Below, piece after piece: positions 30,555 to 39,601 of a stretch of DNA of 51,896 bases (positions are counted from its first letter, which is position 1; each line of letters starts with the position of its first letter). Made by a program: the position numbers and the translations under genes. The stretch is from Nitrososphaerales archaeon (GTDB lineage: Archaea > Thermoproteota > Nitrososphaeria > Nitrososphaerales > Gagatemarchaeaceae), in assembly GCA_030039795.1 (NCBI GenBank), contig JASHUU010000007.1, positions 1-51,896 on the forward strand, read 5' to 3'. The notes beneath the pieces are model-generated. The model worked only from the letters and a program-made list of their open reading frames with translations, had not been told where the DNA came from and did not search any database.

Positions 30555-31859
30555 TTGGGCGAGGAAGAGTTCAGGCCAGCCACCGCTGCGGAGATCGCCG
30601 CCGGCTCGGCCGGGCCGAACGTCGAGGTCAGAGGGTGGGTCGCGCGGAAGCACGCGGTCGGCGGCTTGGTCTTCGCGATAGTCAGAGACGGGTCGGGCTA
30701 CATCCAGCTCTCGGCGCGGAAGGGCTCGCTGAAGGCCGCCGACTTCGAGGCGGCGAAGGGCGTCACGAGGGAGTCGGCTGTGAGGGCGCAGGGGACGGTC
30801 AGGTCCGACGAGCGGGCCCCGGGCGGGAAGGAGGTCTCGGTCTCGAGCTTCGAGGTCGTGGCGAAGGCCGAGAGCTGGCCCATAACGAAGACGGCGGCGC
30901 GCTCGGCTTCGTACCTCTTCGACAAGAGGCACCTCAGCATACGGGGGCCGAAGGCGATCGCCGCGATGAAGATCAGGACAGAGGTGATAGGGGCGGCCTT
31001 CGACTACTTCAGGGAGAACGGCTTCTACCTGATCAGCGCCCCTACCTTCGTCCAGGCGGCGGTGGAAGGGGGGTCCACGCTGTTCAAGGTCGACTACTTC
31101 GGAAAGGAGGCGAACCTCAGTCAGAGCGCCCAGTTCTACGAGGAGGCGGCGCTGCCGGCCCTCCAGAAGGTCTGGATATTCCAGCCCGCGTTCAGGGCGG
31201 AGAAGTCCAAGACTCCGAAGCACCTCACGGAGTTCTGGATGATTGAGGCGGAGCAGGCCTTCGTCGAGCAGTCCGAGAACATGAAGGTGCAGGAGGAGCT
31301 CCTCTCCAAGGCCGTGGAGAGGGTCCTTGAGAACAGGCAGGCGGAGCTGAAAACGCTCGGGCGCACGCTGAAGCAGCCCGAGGTCCCATTCCCACGGATC
31401 TCGTACGACGAGGCGCGCAGCATGGCGGAGAAGAAGGGCCTGGGCTTCGAGTGGGGAGAAGACGTCCCGACGGAGGCCGAAAGGGCGGTCAGCCTGTCGC
31501 AGGAGTCGCCCTTCTTCATCACCGACTACCCGCTCTCGGCCAGGAGCTTCTATCACATGACCTACTCTGACAGGCCGAAGGTCACGAAGTCCGCCGACCT
31601 CATCGCCCCGGAGGGGATAGGGGAGCTCGCCACGGGCGGGCAGAGGATCCACGACTACGACGAGCTGATGGGCAGGATCAGAGGGCAGGACCTACCTGCG
31701 GAGTCGTTCGCCTGGTACCTGGAGCTGAGGAAGTTCGGCATGCCGCCCCACTCGGGCTTCGGCATTGGGGTGGAGAGGACGACGCGATGGATAGCCGGCC
31801 TCAAGCACATACGCTCGGCGAGCCTCTTCCCCAGGACCACGTCCAGGATCTCGCCCTAG
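30555..31859 (+). CDS. asnS: Asparaginyl-tRNA synthetase
   Basis: Charges tRNA-Asn. The 434-residue class IIb enzyme has an N-terminal OB-fold anticodon domain (NVEVRGWVARKHAVGGLVFAI) and motif 1 around IRTEVIGAAFDYFRENGF. The discriminating stretch EGGSTLFKVDYFGKEANLSQSAQ fits AsnRS rather than AspRS. Motif 2 is FRAEKSKTPKHLTEFWMIEAE and motif 3 is FGIGVERTTRWIAGLKHIRSAS. The OB fold argues against the AsnRS-derived asparagine synthetase. It starts with TTG at 30555; a CTTTTAGC stretch about 28 nt upstream is a likely TATA. Having AsnRS means tRNA-Asn need not be charged by transamidation. Confidence 0.92.
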   Translation: MGEEEFRPATAAEIAAGSAGPNVEVRGWVARKHAVGGLVFAIVRDGSGYIQLSARKGSLKAADFEAAKGVTRESAVRAQGTVRSDERAPGGKEVSVSSFEVVAKAESWPITKTAARSASYLFDKRHLSIRGPKAIAAMKIRTEVIGAAFDYFRENGFYLISAPTFVQAAVEGGSTLFKVDYFGKEANLSQSAQFYEEAALPALQKVWIFQPAFRAEKSKTPKHLTEFWMIEAEQAFVEQSENMKVQEELLSKAVERVLENRQAELKTLGRTLKQPEVPFPRISYDEARSMAEKKGLGFEWGEDVPTEAERAVSLSQESPFFITDYPLSARSFYHMTYSDRPKVTKSADLIAPEGIGELATGGQRIHDYDELMGRIRGQDLPAESFAWYLELRKFGMPPHSGFGIGVERTTRWIAGLKHIRSASLFPRTTSRISP

Positions 31860-31937
31860 CCGCGGACAAAATGGAAACAGTTTCAGACACCTCCCCCCAG
31901 GTCATGCTTAATTACCGCAGACGGTCGCGCAGGAACA

Positions 31938-34430
31938 TTGCCTGAAACCGACAAGGAACTCGAGCTCGACACGCTTCCAGGCGTCGGCCCGGCTACGAAG
32001 CAGAAGCTGAAGGACGCGGGCATCGAGACGATACTGGACCTCGCGACCGCAGGGCCGATGGACATCTCCGAGGCGGTGGACATCGACGTGTCCAAGGCAG
32101 TCGAGCTGAACAACAAGGCGAGGAAGAAGCTCGTGGAAATGAACAGGCTCGAGCCCGACTTCATGAGCGCGGCCGACCTCCTCGCGAAGAGGAAGGCCAT
32201 CGAGAGGGTCTCAACAGGTTCGAAGAACCTCGACGACCTCCTCGGGGGAGGCATCGAGACATGGGCGATGACGGAATTTTTTGGCGAGTTCGGCAGCGGG
32301 AAGTGCGTCGCAGGAGACACCAAGGTCTTCTATACGAATGACGCTCAAGTCCACTTCGAGGACATCTCTGACACGTACGAAAAGTACGCCGCCATGCACG
32401 GCGAGAGAAGGTTCGAGGAAGGTTTCATCGTTCCACTGAGAGAAGTGAACGTCATAGGACTGGACGCCCTGCCAACGCCAGCTTCGTACATCTACCGCGA
32501 GAGGGTCAGGAAAATACTCGAAGTAGGTACAGAGAGAGGAAGGAAGCTGAGGCTCGCCAAGGAGCACATGGCGCTGGTTCTGGGGAGTGAGGGGCTGAAA
32601 TGGGTTCCTGCAAGGATGCTCGCGGTGGGGGACAAAGTGGCGACGCCAAAGTCGGTGTCGCTAAAGGGCACAAAAACGATCTCAGACGACGACGCGTTCT
32701 TCCTGGGATTCTTCGTAGCCGAAGGGACGAGGAACCCCCTCTCGATAACGAATGAAGACAGGCTGCTCCTGAAGTGGACGGTAGACTATGTGCGACGACG
32801 CTTCGGCTTCGAGCCGACCGTCCGGGAGTCAGACGGGCACTCCAGCGTGGTCCTCCTTAGGAACCCAGTGAAGTCACTGCTCGGACGGCTGGCAGAGTCG
32901 AACTCGTACACGAAGTCGGTTCCTGACGAAGTCCTCAACGGGGACCTGGACATAGTCAGGAACTTCCTGGCAGGCTACCTTGAAGGAGACGGCAGAGTGA
33001 AAGGCAGCGAGATTGAGGTCTCGTCCAACAGCAAACTCCTAATCGAGGGGGTGTCATACCTCTTCGCAAGGCTCGGGATAGCGACCACCTTCGGCACGAA
33101 GAAGACCAAGACGGGCCCCCACTACAGGCTGCGTGTGTCGGGGTTCGACCGCGAGAAAGTCTCACAGGTGCCGTTCAAGAGCAAGGCCGCCCCTGCTGTC
33201 AAAACACGCAACAGCAAGTTCGGCGTCCCAATAGGAGACATGCTCAGGACGACCTACAGGACGGCCGTCACGTCGAGCAGGTGGCACGTTAGGAGGGACG
33301 GCGCGCTCCGGAAGAATGGCACGCTCTACGAGGCCCTCACCAGGTCGGCGTATGGAAAGACGGCGATGAGCGACCGGCAGCTCAAAGAGCTGATTGACTT
33401 CTTCGAAGGAATCCGAGGCAAGCTAAAGGCCAACCTGGCCGACCTTGACGAGGCGGACCTATCATCTTCGGCCGGATTCAGGAGGTTCGCGAGCTCGCTG
33501 GCATTCCCGGCGAACACCATGGCCGGAGCGATGGGGCTCACCAAGAGCGGGGTAAACAACTACTTCAACAGGGGAGTTTCGGAAGGGAGGGTAGATTCGT
33601 ATAGAGTCGCAACCAGACAGGAATTGGAGAAGAGACTGAGGCTCGTGGGCCGCCAGATCGCCACCATCGAAGAGGCGATGAAGTTCAACTGGGACACCGT
33701 AGAGGACATCGAAGAAGTGCCATACGACGGCTATGTGTACGACTTCGAAGTGCCGGAAGGGCATGCCTTCGTCAGCGGGAACCTCCCCACAATCATGCAC
33801 AACAGTCAGATATGCCACACGCTATGCGCGATGGTCCAGCAGCCGAAAGGAGAGGGAGGGCTGGACGGCGGCGCGGTGTACATCGACACCGAGGGGACCT
33901 TCAGGCCGGAGAGAATAGCGGAGATCTCGGAGGCCCGCGGCTTCGACCCCGAGAAGGTGCTGTCTAGGATAACCGTAGCGAGGGCCTACAACAGCGCGCA
34001 CCAGGAGCTCATAGTGAAGGAGCTGGGCAGAGTGATCGAGCCGAACGGCGTCAAGCTCGTCATCCTCGACAGCGCCGTGGCGCACTACAGGGCGGAGTTC
34101 CTTGGGAGGGGGACCCTGTCGGAGAGGCAGCAGCGCCTCAACAGGTTCATGCACCAGCTCCTCAGGACCGCGGAGATCTACAACATAGCCGTGGTGCTCA
34201 CCAACCAGGTCCAGGCCGCCCCGGACACCTTCTTCGGCGACCCGACCAAGCCGACGGGCGGGCACGTCGTGGCACACACCAGCACCTACAGGATATACCT
34301 GCGAAAGGCGGCGAAGAACCGCATTGCTAGGATGGTCGACAGCCCCTACCACCCCGAGCGAGACGCGGTCTTCATGCTCGACGAAAAGGGGGTCGACGAC
34401 CCTTCGGAAGAGAGCACCCGCAGGAAGTAG
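31938..34430 (+). CDS. radA: DNA recombinase RadA, interrupted by an intein
   Basis: The archaeal RecA/Rad51 homologue for strand exchange. The 830-residue precursor consists of N-extein 1-122, intein 123-622 and C-extein 623-830; the mature protein would be 330 residues, normal for RadA. The N-terminus has the helix-hairpin-helix LPGVGPATKQKLKDAG and the linker MNRLEPDFMSAADLL. Walker A FGEFGSGK is cut by the intein exactly before its Ser (SQICHTLC). Walker B is VKLVILDSAVAHY, and loop L2 has QVQAAPDTFFGDPTKPTGG. It starts with TTG at 31938; CTTAATTACC about 26 nt upstream suggests a leaderless mRNA. It is not obviously in an operon. Splicing is required for activity because the ATP-binding loop is split. 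Confidence 0.95.
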   Translation: MPETDKELELDTLPGVGPATKQKLKDAGIETILDLATAGPMDISEAVDIDVSKAVELNNKARKKLVEMNRLEPDFMSAADLLAKRKAIERVSTGSKNLDDLLGGGIETWAMTEFFGEFGSGKCVAGDTKVFYTNDAQVHFEDISDTYEKYAAMHGERRFEEGFIVPLREVNVIGLDALPTPASYIYRERVRKILEVGTERGRKLRLAKEHMALVLGSEGLKWVPARMLAVGDKVATPKSVSLKGTKTISDDDAFFLGFFVAEGTRNPLSITNEDRLLLKWTVDYVRRRFGFEPTVRESDGHSSVVLLRNPVKSLLGRLAESNSYTKSVPDEVLNGDLDIVRNFLAGYLEGDGRVKGSEIEVSSNSKLLIEGVSYLFARLGIATTFGTKKTKTGPHYRLRVSGFDREKVSQVPFKSKAAPAVKTRNSKFGVPIGDMLRTTYRTAVTSSRWHVRRDGALRKNGTLYEALTRSAYGKTAMSDRQLKELIDFFEGIRGKLKANLADLDEADLSSSAGFRRFASSLAFPANTMAGAMGLTKSGVNNYFNRGVSEGRVDSYRVATRQELEKRLRLVGRQIATIEEAMKFNWDTVEDIEEVPYDGYVYDFEVPEGHAFVSGNLPTIMHNSQICHTLCAMVQQPKGEGGLDGGAVYIDTEGTFRPERIAEISEARGFDPEKVLSRITVARAYNSAHQELIVKELGRVIEPNGVKLVILDSAVAHYRAEFLGRGTLSERQQRLNRFMHQLLRTAEIYNIAVVLTNQVQAAPDTFFGDPTKPTGGHVVAHTSTYRIYLRKAAKNRIARMVDSPYHPERDAVFMLDEKGVDDPSEESTRRK
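32304..33803 (+). other. RadA intein with LAGLIDADG homing endonuclease (500 aa)
   Basis: The protein intron begins at Cys123 (CVAGDTKVF, block A) after GSGK and ends with His-Asn (NLPTIMHN, blocks F-G) before Ser of the C-extein. All splice residues (Cys1, the block B His in AKEHMALVL, penultimate His, terminal Asn, Ser+1) are present. Two dodecapeptide motifs, FLGFFVAEGTRN and FLAGYLEGDGRV, belong to a DOD-type endonuclease and look intact. Nearly 200 further residues after the second motif include a helical part with a possible DNA-recognition helix (NTMAGAMGLTKSGVNNYF). Base composition is slightly less GC-rich than the exteins, in line with separate inheritance. Confidence 0.93.
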
Positions 34431-34478
34431 ACAGTCCTAACGGTTTTATAGGGTAAAGCAACCGAGCCTCCGTTCTTC

Positions 34479-37223
34479 TTGAGAGGTTACGGCAGGGCGC
34501 TCTCCCTCGCGGTGCTGGCGCTCCTCCTGCTCAGCACGGTTCCCGCCCAGACGGTCACGGCTCAGACGGGCTACTCGCAAAAGCTGCAGGTGTACATCGC
34601 CGGCTCCGACGCGCTCTGGTACATGACGTTCAGCGGGATAAACGCCTCGTCGAAGCTCTCCTCCTTCGAGTCCGCGCCGGGCCTGCAGTGGTACAACATA
34701 ACCGCGGTCGACACCAGCACCTGGCAGACAGGGTTCCAGGTCTTCGGGCCGGACGGGTACAACCTGATCCCCGTCCCGTTCGTGCCGTCGCAGGGCGCGT
34801 TCCTGACCGTCGGATCCGACTCGTTCGCTGACGCGTCCGCCGCGGCTTCCGCGCTCGACTCGTACCTGCTCACCTCCTTCGTGTCGCTGTCGAACTCGAC
34901 GAGCTCCTCGGGCGGCACGTACACGTTCTACAGCCCGCTGACCTTCAGCGCCGTGGTCCCCAAGACGCTCCTCGACTCCCTGCCTGTGGCGGACGGAGGG
35001 TTCACGAGCGCGCTCAACGCCTCGTCCTTCGCGTCTAGCGCGTCGCCCATCGTCGTCCTCAGCGGCGAGAAGTCGCCCTCGGGCTTCGACACGTCGCTGA
35101 CCCTCGGTTCGATTAGCACCACCGCGCTGGGATCCAAGGGCGCCCCCGACCTCCTCAGCTACTTCGGGACCACGATCTCTTCCATCGACGCGGGGAACAA
35201 GAGCACGTCGTCGACGATCCAGATAAACGTCCTCGACGGCCTGATCTCCTCCAAGGACACGGCGGCGGTCGTGACGAACGACACCTCGGCCTTCTCGAGC
35301 TCGTACACGCTCACGCTGAAGCGCAACAGCGAGGTCTTCGCCATAAACGCGACCGTCATGCAGCAGCCCGCGGGCCTGCTGGCGTACAGGTCGATCTATC
35401 CCGGCGTCCTGTCGTACGGACAGAACATGTCGGTGACGGTGACGATGACCGACCTGTCGTCGACGACCGCCATCAAGATCTCAAACTTCACCGACGACTG
35501 GTGGCAGGCTCCGGAGTACGAGGGACTCTTCAAGCTGGTCAGCAACATCACGTCCGTCTTCCCCACAAGCATCTCCGCGAGCTCGACCGAGACCCCGGTC
35601 TACGTCCTCGAGTACGTGGGTAGCGCGACCGAGCGGATCGTCATACCGCCCTCTGTGATCTCCTATACGTTCACGAAGAACGGGGCCACCTTCGAAGGGC
35701 AGACCAGGCTCAACCCTGTCCCCGTACTGCTCGGCGAGAGCGGGGTCGACGTGGTGACCTACGAGAAGTTCCTCTCCTCCAGCTCGAACGCCGAGGTCGG
35801 AACGAACGTGACCATGAGCATAACCGCGGTCAACGAAGGCAACCTTCCAGCCGCATCGGTGACGGTGGCAGGAAAGCCCGTTCCGGGCCTCGCCGCCAAC
35901 GGCGGGAGCGCGACGGTCAACGCCACGGTGGCGGCGTCGAGCTTCTTGGGCTTCATACAGTCCGCGGAGTATTCGACGAAGTACGTCAACCCCACCGACC
36001 CTTCCGTAGTCTACAACTCGACCACGAACGCGCTCAGAGTCTACTTCTCGCACGGCTCGATGGCGGTAGGCTTCCCGGCTCTGACCGTCGACGAGTACGT
36101 GGCGCCCTCCGTGGGAGGGGGGACGAAGCTGGTGGTGACCTACACGACCTCCAACGAAGGGGCCGCGAACGTGACATCCTTCACGGCCACCGGAGCGCTG
36201 CCGGAGGGACTGGGGTGCGGCACGGTGGGAGGCAAAGGCATAACCTGCTCCTCGGGCACGGTCGAGCTCGACTACGCCAACCTCGAGAAGAACACGTCTG
36301 AGACGGCCACCCTCACCTACAACGTGACGAAGCCGCAGAACTTCATCATAGCGCCGATGTCCTTCTCAGGCCGGAGCGCGGGGACCCTGGAGACCGGGTC
36401 CTCGAACGCGATGTCAGTCCCGACCGGGCTGCAGACGACCAAGAGGTTCGACGCCGCCGACGTCTTCCAGGGGATGACCTCGGGCGTGAACATCACGGTC
36501 TCGAACGCCGGGCCGTTCACAGTCTACAATGCGACCATCGCCTCGACTGCCGACAGCTTCGACAAGCTCGTCACCGGGTCCGTCAGCTCGAAGTCCTACG
36601 TGACGCTCACGCCAGGGACAGAGGAGAACTTCTCTTACACGATCTCAGTGACGTCAGGCTCCGGGAGCATAGCGCCGTCCAACGCGACGTCGGAGTTCTA
36701 CTTCGGAGGGGTGCTCTTCGAGATACAGTCTCCGACCCCCACCGAGCAGGTCTTCAAGCCCCTCGCGGCCTCCGTGTCCACGACACCGGTCTCGCCCACA
36801 GAGGGGAAGCCGTTCAAGATAGCCATCACGATCACAAACCCCGCGAGCGTGAGCGTCTCCGACGTGACCTTCACCCTGTCGCTTGGGAAGGGCTCCACCT
36901 TATCGGCGCTCGACGGCTTGACGGCCTCCAGCGGGACGCTCACCGTGTACAACGCCACGCTCTCCCCCCACGGGGTCCTCAGCGCGAGCGTCGAGGTAGT
37001 CGCGGGCTCCGGGACGTCGGTGGACTTCAGCGCCGCCTCCCTCACGTTCAGCTACGGGGGACAGAAGCTCACGGGAACTCTTCCGTCGGGGAGCGTAGCC
37101 GTGGGGGTGGACGTGACCACTCGCTACCTGGTGCCGATAGCCCTCGTGTTCCTGGCCATGCTCGCCACGACCTACTACGTGAGAAGGAAGGCCGTCCCTA
37201 GCGGCCAGACTTCCCAGAAGTGA
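34479..37223 (+). CDS. Large secreted, membrane-anchored surface protein (S-layer-like)
   Basis: A 914-residue protein with a signal peptide (ALSLAVLALLLLSTVPAQTVTAQ), a long Ser/Thr/Ala/Val-rich extracellular part with many N-x-S/T sequons, and a C-terminal anchor (YLVPIALVFLAMLATTYYVRRK). Successive beta-sandwich modules are recognisable by motifs such as MSITAVNEGNLPAASVTVAGKP, VTYTTSNEGAANVTSFTATG, NITVSNAGPFTVYNATIAS and IAITITNPASVSVSDVTFTL, which look like DUF11/CARDB-type domains. An envelope or S-layer role is likely. It starts with TTG at 34479, about 30 nt after GGTTTTATAGGG. Its 3' end overlaps the convergent inositol-phosphate synthase gene by 26 bases. Confidence 0.82.
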   Translation: MRGYGRALSLAVLALLLLSTVPAQTVTAQTGYSQKLQVYIAGSDALWYMTFSGINASSKLSSFESAPGLQWYNITAVDTSTWQTGFQVFGPDGYNLIPVPFVPSQGAFLTVGSDSFADASAAASALDSYLLTSFVSLSNSTSSSGGTYTFYSPLTFSAVVPKTLLDSLPVADGGFTSALNASSFASSASPIVVLSGEKSPSGFDTSLTLGSISTTALGSKGAPDLLSYFGTTISSIDAGNKSTSSTIQINVLDGLISSKDTAAVVTNDTSAFSSSYTLTLKRNSEVFAINATVMQQPAGLLAYRSIYPGVLSYGQNMSVTVTMTDLSSTTAIKISNFTDDWWQAPEYEGLFKLVSNITSVFPTSISASSTETPVYVLEYVGSATERIVIPPSVISYTFTKNGATFEGQTRLNPVPVLLGESGVDVVTYEKFLSSSSNAEVGTNVTMSITAVNEGNLPAASVTVAGKPVPGLAANGGSATVNATVAASSFLGFIQSAEYSTKYVNPTDPSVVYNSTTNALRVYFSHGSMAVGFPALTVDEYVAPSVGGGTKLVVTYTTSNEGAANVTSFTATGALPEGLGCGTVGGKGITCSSGTVELDYANLEKNTSETATLTYNVTKPQNFIIAPMSFSGRSAGTLETGSSNAMSVPTGLQTTKRFDAADVFQGMTSGVNITVSNAGPFTVYNATIASTADSFDKLVTGSVSSKSYVTLTPGTEENFSYTISVTSGSGSIAPSNATSEFYFGGVLFEIQSPTPTEQVFKPLAASVSTTPVSPTEGKPFKIAITITNPASVSVSDVTFTLSLGKGSTLSALDGLTASSGTLTVYNATLSPHGVLSASVEVVAGSGTSVDFSAASLTFSYGGQKLTGTLPSGSVAVGVDVTTRYLVPIALVFLAMLATTYYVRRKAVPSGQTSQK

Positions 37224-38262
37224 ACGACTCGAAGGCGACCTTGGCCTCCGGATAGGGCATCTGGACGGGCGGGTGCTTGAAGCAAAACGCGGAGATGCTC
37301 TCGAGCCTCCCGCTGACGCCCCTGTCGAGCGCCACCTTCGTGCCTCTTATCGCGTCGACCATGACGCCCCCGCTGTCGTAGGCGTCAACGACGTGGAGCT
37401 TCACGTCGACCTTCACCACGGTCCCCCCGAAGTACCTTCCCTTGAGCCATATGTAGCACACCTTGTCGTTGTCGAGGAACGGGACGTAGTCTGACGGGCC
37501 TATCCTGGTCGGCACCTCGTAGGGGGCCATCGCCCTGACCGCGCTCGTCTTGCTCTCGCGCTTGTCTTTGAGCCTGCTCTCCTCCAGCATGTTGAGGAAG
37601 TCCGCGTCCCCTCCGATGTTCAACTGGTATGTCTCGTCCACCTTCACCCCTCTGTCCACGGCCATCTTCACGAGCGTCTTGTGGAGGACGGTGGCGCCCA
37701 CCTGGCTCATCACGTCGTCCCCTGCCACGGGCAGGCCGGCCTTTGCGAACCTCGCCGCCCACGCCTTGTCAGAGGCGACGAAGACCGGGATGGCGTTGAT
37801 GAACCCGAGGCCGGCCTCAAGCGCCGCCTCGGCGTAGGCGCGGGTCGCTGCGGTGCTCCCCACCGGCAGGTAGTTCACCAAGATGTCCGCGCCGCTCTTC
37901 TCCAGCTCTTCCACCACGTCCGCCTCCGCGCGGGGGTCCACCGGCACGACGCCTTTCAGGTACTTGCCTATGCCGTCCAGCAGGGGGCCCCTCATCACCT
38001 TCACCCCCGTCTTCGGCACCTCGGCTATCTTCACAGTGTTGTTCGGCGGCTGGAGTATGGCGTCGGCCAGGTCCCTGCCCACCTTCCTTGAGCTCACGTC
38101 GAAGGCCGCGACGAACTCGATGTCGGAGGGGCCGTACCCGCCGACCCTTTCGTATGTCAACCCTCCTTCCTCGTACCCGTGCTCCTCGTAGTACCTGATC
38201 CCCTGGACTATGGCCGAGGCGCAGTTGCCTACTCCGGCCAGGGCTACCTTTACCTTCCCCAA
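37198..38262 (-). CDS. ino1: myo-Inositol-1-phosphate synthase
   Basis: Converts glucose 6-phosphate to inositol 1-phosphate with bound NAD; in archaea the product feeds archaetidylinositol lipids or inositol-based solutes. The 354-residue protein starts with the Rossmann motif VALAGVGNCASAIVQGI. It then has FVAAFDVSSRKVGRDL, ILVNYLPVGSTAATRAY, GLPVAGDDVMSQVGATVLHKTL and YQLNIGGDADFLNM, all typical of the archaeal/actinobacterial type. It starts with TTG at 38262. A 16-bp palindrome (TTTTACGGCCGTAAAA) lies 9-24 bp before the start, and a CTATAAAACG box lies further upstream, so transcription is probably controlled by a dimeric regulator. Confidence 0.94.
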   Translation of the reverse strand: MGKVKVALAGVGNCASAIVQGIRYYEEHGYEEGGLTYERVGGYGPSDIEFVAAFDVSSRKVGRDLADAILQPPNNTVKIAEVPKTGVKVMRGPLLDGIGKYLKGVVPVDPRAEADVVEELEKSGADILVNYLPVGSTAATRAYAEAALEAGLGFINAIPVFVASDKAWAARFAKAGLPVAGDDVMSQVGATVLHKTLVKMAVDRGVKVDETYQLNIGGDADFLNMLEESRLKDKRESKTSAVRAMAPYEVPTRIGPSDYVPFLDNDKVCYIWLKGRYFGGTVVKVDVKLHVVDAYDSGGVMVDAIRGTKVALDRGVSGRLESISAFCFKHPPVQMPYPEAKVAFESFTSGKSGR

Positions 38263-38270
38263 GTCCCAAT

Positions 38271-38286
38271 TTTTACGGCCGTAAAA
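38271..38286. promoter_or_regulatory. 16-bp palindromic operator candidate before ino1
   Basis: TTTTACGGCCGTAAAA is a perfect palindrome. With one unpaired T it extends to CAAT...ATTG (38267-38289). It lies between the probable TATA (38287-38298 on the minus strand) and the TTG start, where a bound dimer would block initiation. Confidence 0.6.
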
Positions 38287-38408
38287 TTGCTATAAAACGA
38301 TTTTGCGGGCAGGCAGGCTCGCAGCGTCGTCCCCGCAGACCTGGCGGAGGGCCGGCAGGCGCGCGGCCTCCGGAACGCTAATAATCGGCGGCGGCCGCGT
38401 CTTCTCGC

Positions 38409-38846
38409 ATGGAAGAGCGGTCGGCCGGGGCCGTCGTCTTCAGGCTTGCAGGCAAGGACAGGGAGTACCTCCTCCTGCAGAACGCCGGGCGGTGGGACTT
38501 CCCGAAGGGAGGGATAGAAATGGGGGAGGAGGAGCTCGACACCGTCAGGCGGGAGGTAGGGGAAGAGACAGGTCTCAAGGACCTGGCCATAGTCCCGGGG
38601 TTCAGGCGGGTCATCGAGTACTTCTACAGGAGGGACAACAAGAACATCCACAAGGAGGTCGCCTACCACCTCGCGAGGACCGACGAGGCCAAGGTCGAAA
38701 TCTCCTTCGAGCACCAGGCCTTCGGGTGGTTCACGTACCAGGAAGCCCTGCAGAGGGCGTCCTACGAGAACTCGAAGAAGACGCTCGCGGAGGCCGAGAG
38801 GTTCATGGCCAAGGCGGCGAAGCCTCAGAACTCCACCAGCGGGTGA
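38409..38846 (+). CDS. Nudix hydrolase, Ap4A-hydrolase-like
   Basis: A pyrophosphohydrolase of 145 residues. The Nudix box is GGIEMGEEELDTVRREVGEETGL (residues about 35-57), with all the catalytic Glu and Arg residues. The start SAGAVVFRLAGKDREYLLLQN and the block WDFPKGGIE are those of diadenosine-tetraphosphatase-type Nudix proteins, and EHQAFGWFTYQEAL fits the C-terminal part. Substrate is inferred from that resemblance only. ATG 38409 follows CTAATAATC by about 24 nt, so the mRNA may be leaderless. It converges with the next gene and overlaps its end by 22 bases. Confidence 0.88.
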   Translation: MEERSAGAVVFRLAGKDREYLLLQNAGRWDFPKGGIEMGEEELDTVRREVGEETGLKDLAIVPGFRRVIEYFYRRDNKNIHKEVAYHLARTDEAKVEISFEHQAFGWFTYQEALQRASYENSKKTLAEAERFMAKAAKPQNSTSG

Positions 38847-39502
38847 GGGCCCGCGAGCCTCACCACCTTGATGTAGTGATACCCAGGCTCGTCCGTCTTC
38901 TTCACGTACATCGTCTCCGTTATCCTGTCATAGGAGTACCTCAGGAACCCCAGGGGCTCGTCTGACACGGACGCGTAGAAGAATATGGACGCCTCCTCGT
39001 AGTCGTCTATCCTTGCGAACGTGCCGACCACCCTGCCCTTGCCGCCCTTGAACGTGAACAGGGGGAGGGGCGGCTCCTCGAAGAGCGTCTTGTAGGCCCC
39101 TATCTTCACCAGGCTGGGTATGTTCTCGACCTCCACCGACATGAACCTCTCGGGGAAGCCCTCCTTCTCGAGGAGCGGCTGGGGCATCTTCTGCACCCTG
39201 ATGACGGGCGCGTACAGGTAGGATGCGTTGTTCGCCGAGTTCACGAGCTGGACCTCCTCTCCCTCCCCGGTGGTGCGGTAGGCGAGGAACTCGTCCACGC
39301 TCCCGTTGTCGAAATAGTAGAAGATCGGCGTGCCCATGTAGAGGTCGGCCTGGGCCGCGATCCTGACGTCGTCCTTGTGCTTGAAGGCGAAGAGCGGGAA
39401 GGGCGCCCTCTCGAGCGCGCACGACAGCCTCCCGAGCTCGAGCATCGACTCGAGGCCGACGTAGCAAGCGCCGCCTATCCTCTGTTCCTCCTTCTTCGGC
39501 AA
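38825..39502 (-). CDS. Unknown protein with an internal duplication
   Basis: A 225-residue cytoplasmic-type protein; no family recognised. Two halves appear homologous. PFPLFAFKHKDDVRIAAQAD with TPIFYYFDNGSVDEFLAYR in the first half parallels PLPLFTFKGGKGRVVGTFAR with ASIFFYASVSDEPLGFLRY in the second. Each repeat is mostly beta strand, which suggests an internal dimer of a small barrel or sandwich. The ORF track extends to 39772, but a GATTTATAACGG box (39526-39537) lies about 30 nt before a TTG at 39502 that gives LPKKEEQRIGGACYVG. It overlaps the end of the Nudix gene by 22 bases. Confidence 0.65.
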   Translation of the reverse strand: MPKKEEQRIGGACYVGLESMLELGRLSCALERAPFPLFAFKHKDDVRIAAQADLYMGTPIFYYFDNGSVDEFLAYRTTGEGEEVQLVNSANNASYLYAPVIRVQKMPQPLLEKEGFPERFMSVEVENIPSLVKIGAYKTLFEEPPLPLFTFKGGKGRVVGTFARIDDYEEASIFFYASVSDEPLGFLRYSYDRITETMYVKKTDEPGYHYIKVVRLAGPHPLVEF

Positions 39503-39601
39503 ATTTGCAGGTCCGGCTTCCGTGTCCGTTATAAATCTGAACGCTGTCGAGCGCCTGCCGGAGGCGTCGCAGTCTAAAGCAGCGCGAAGTCCCGCCCTGC
39601 C

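Noticed and set aside
32304-33803. Independent homing endonuclease gene inside radA
   Set aside because: It is in frame with radA and has complete intein splice motifs, so it is an intein and not a separate gene.
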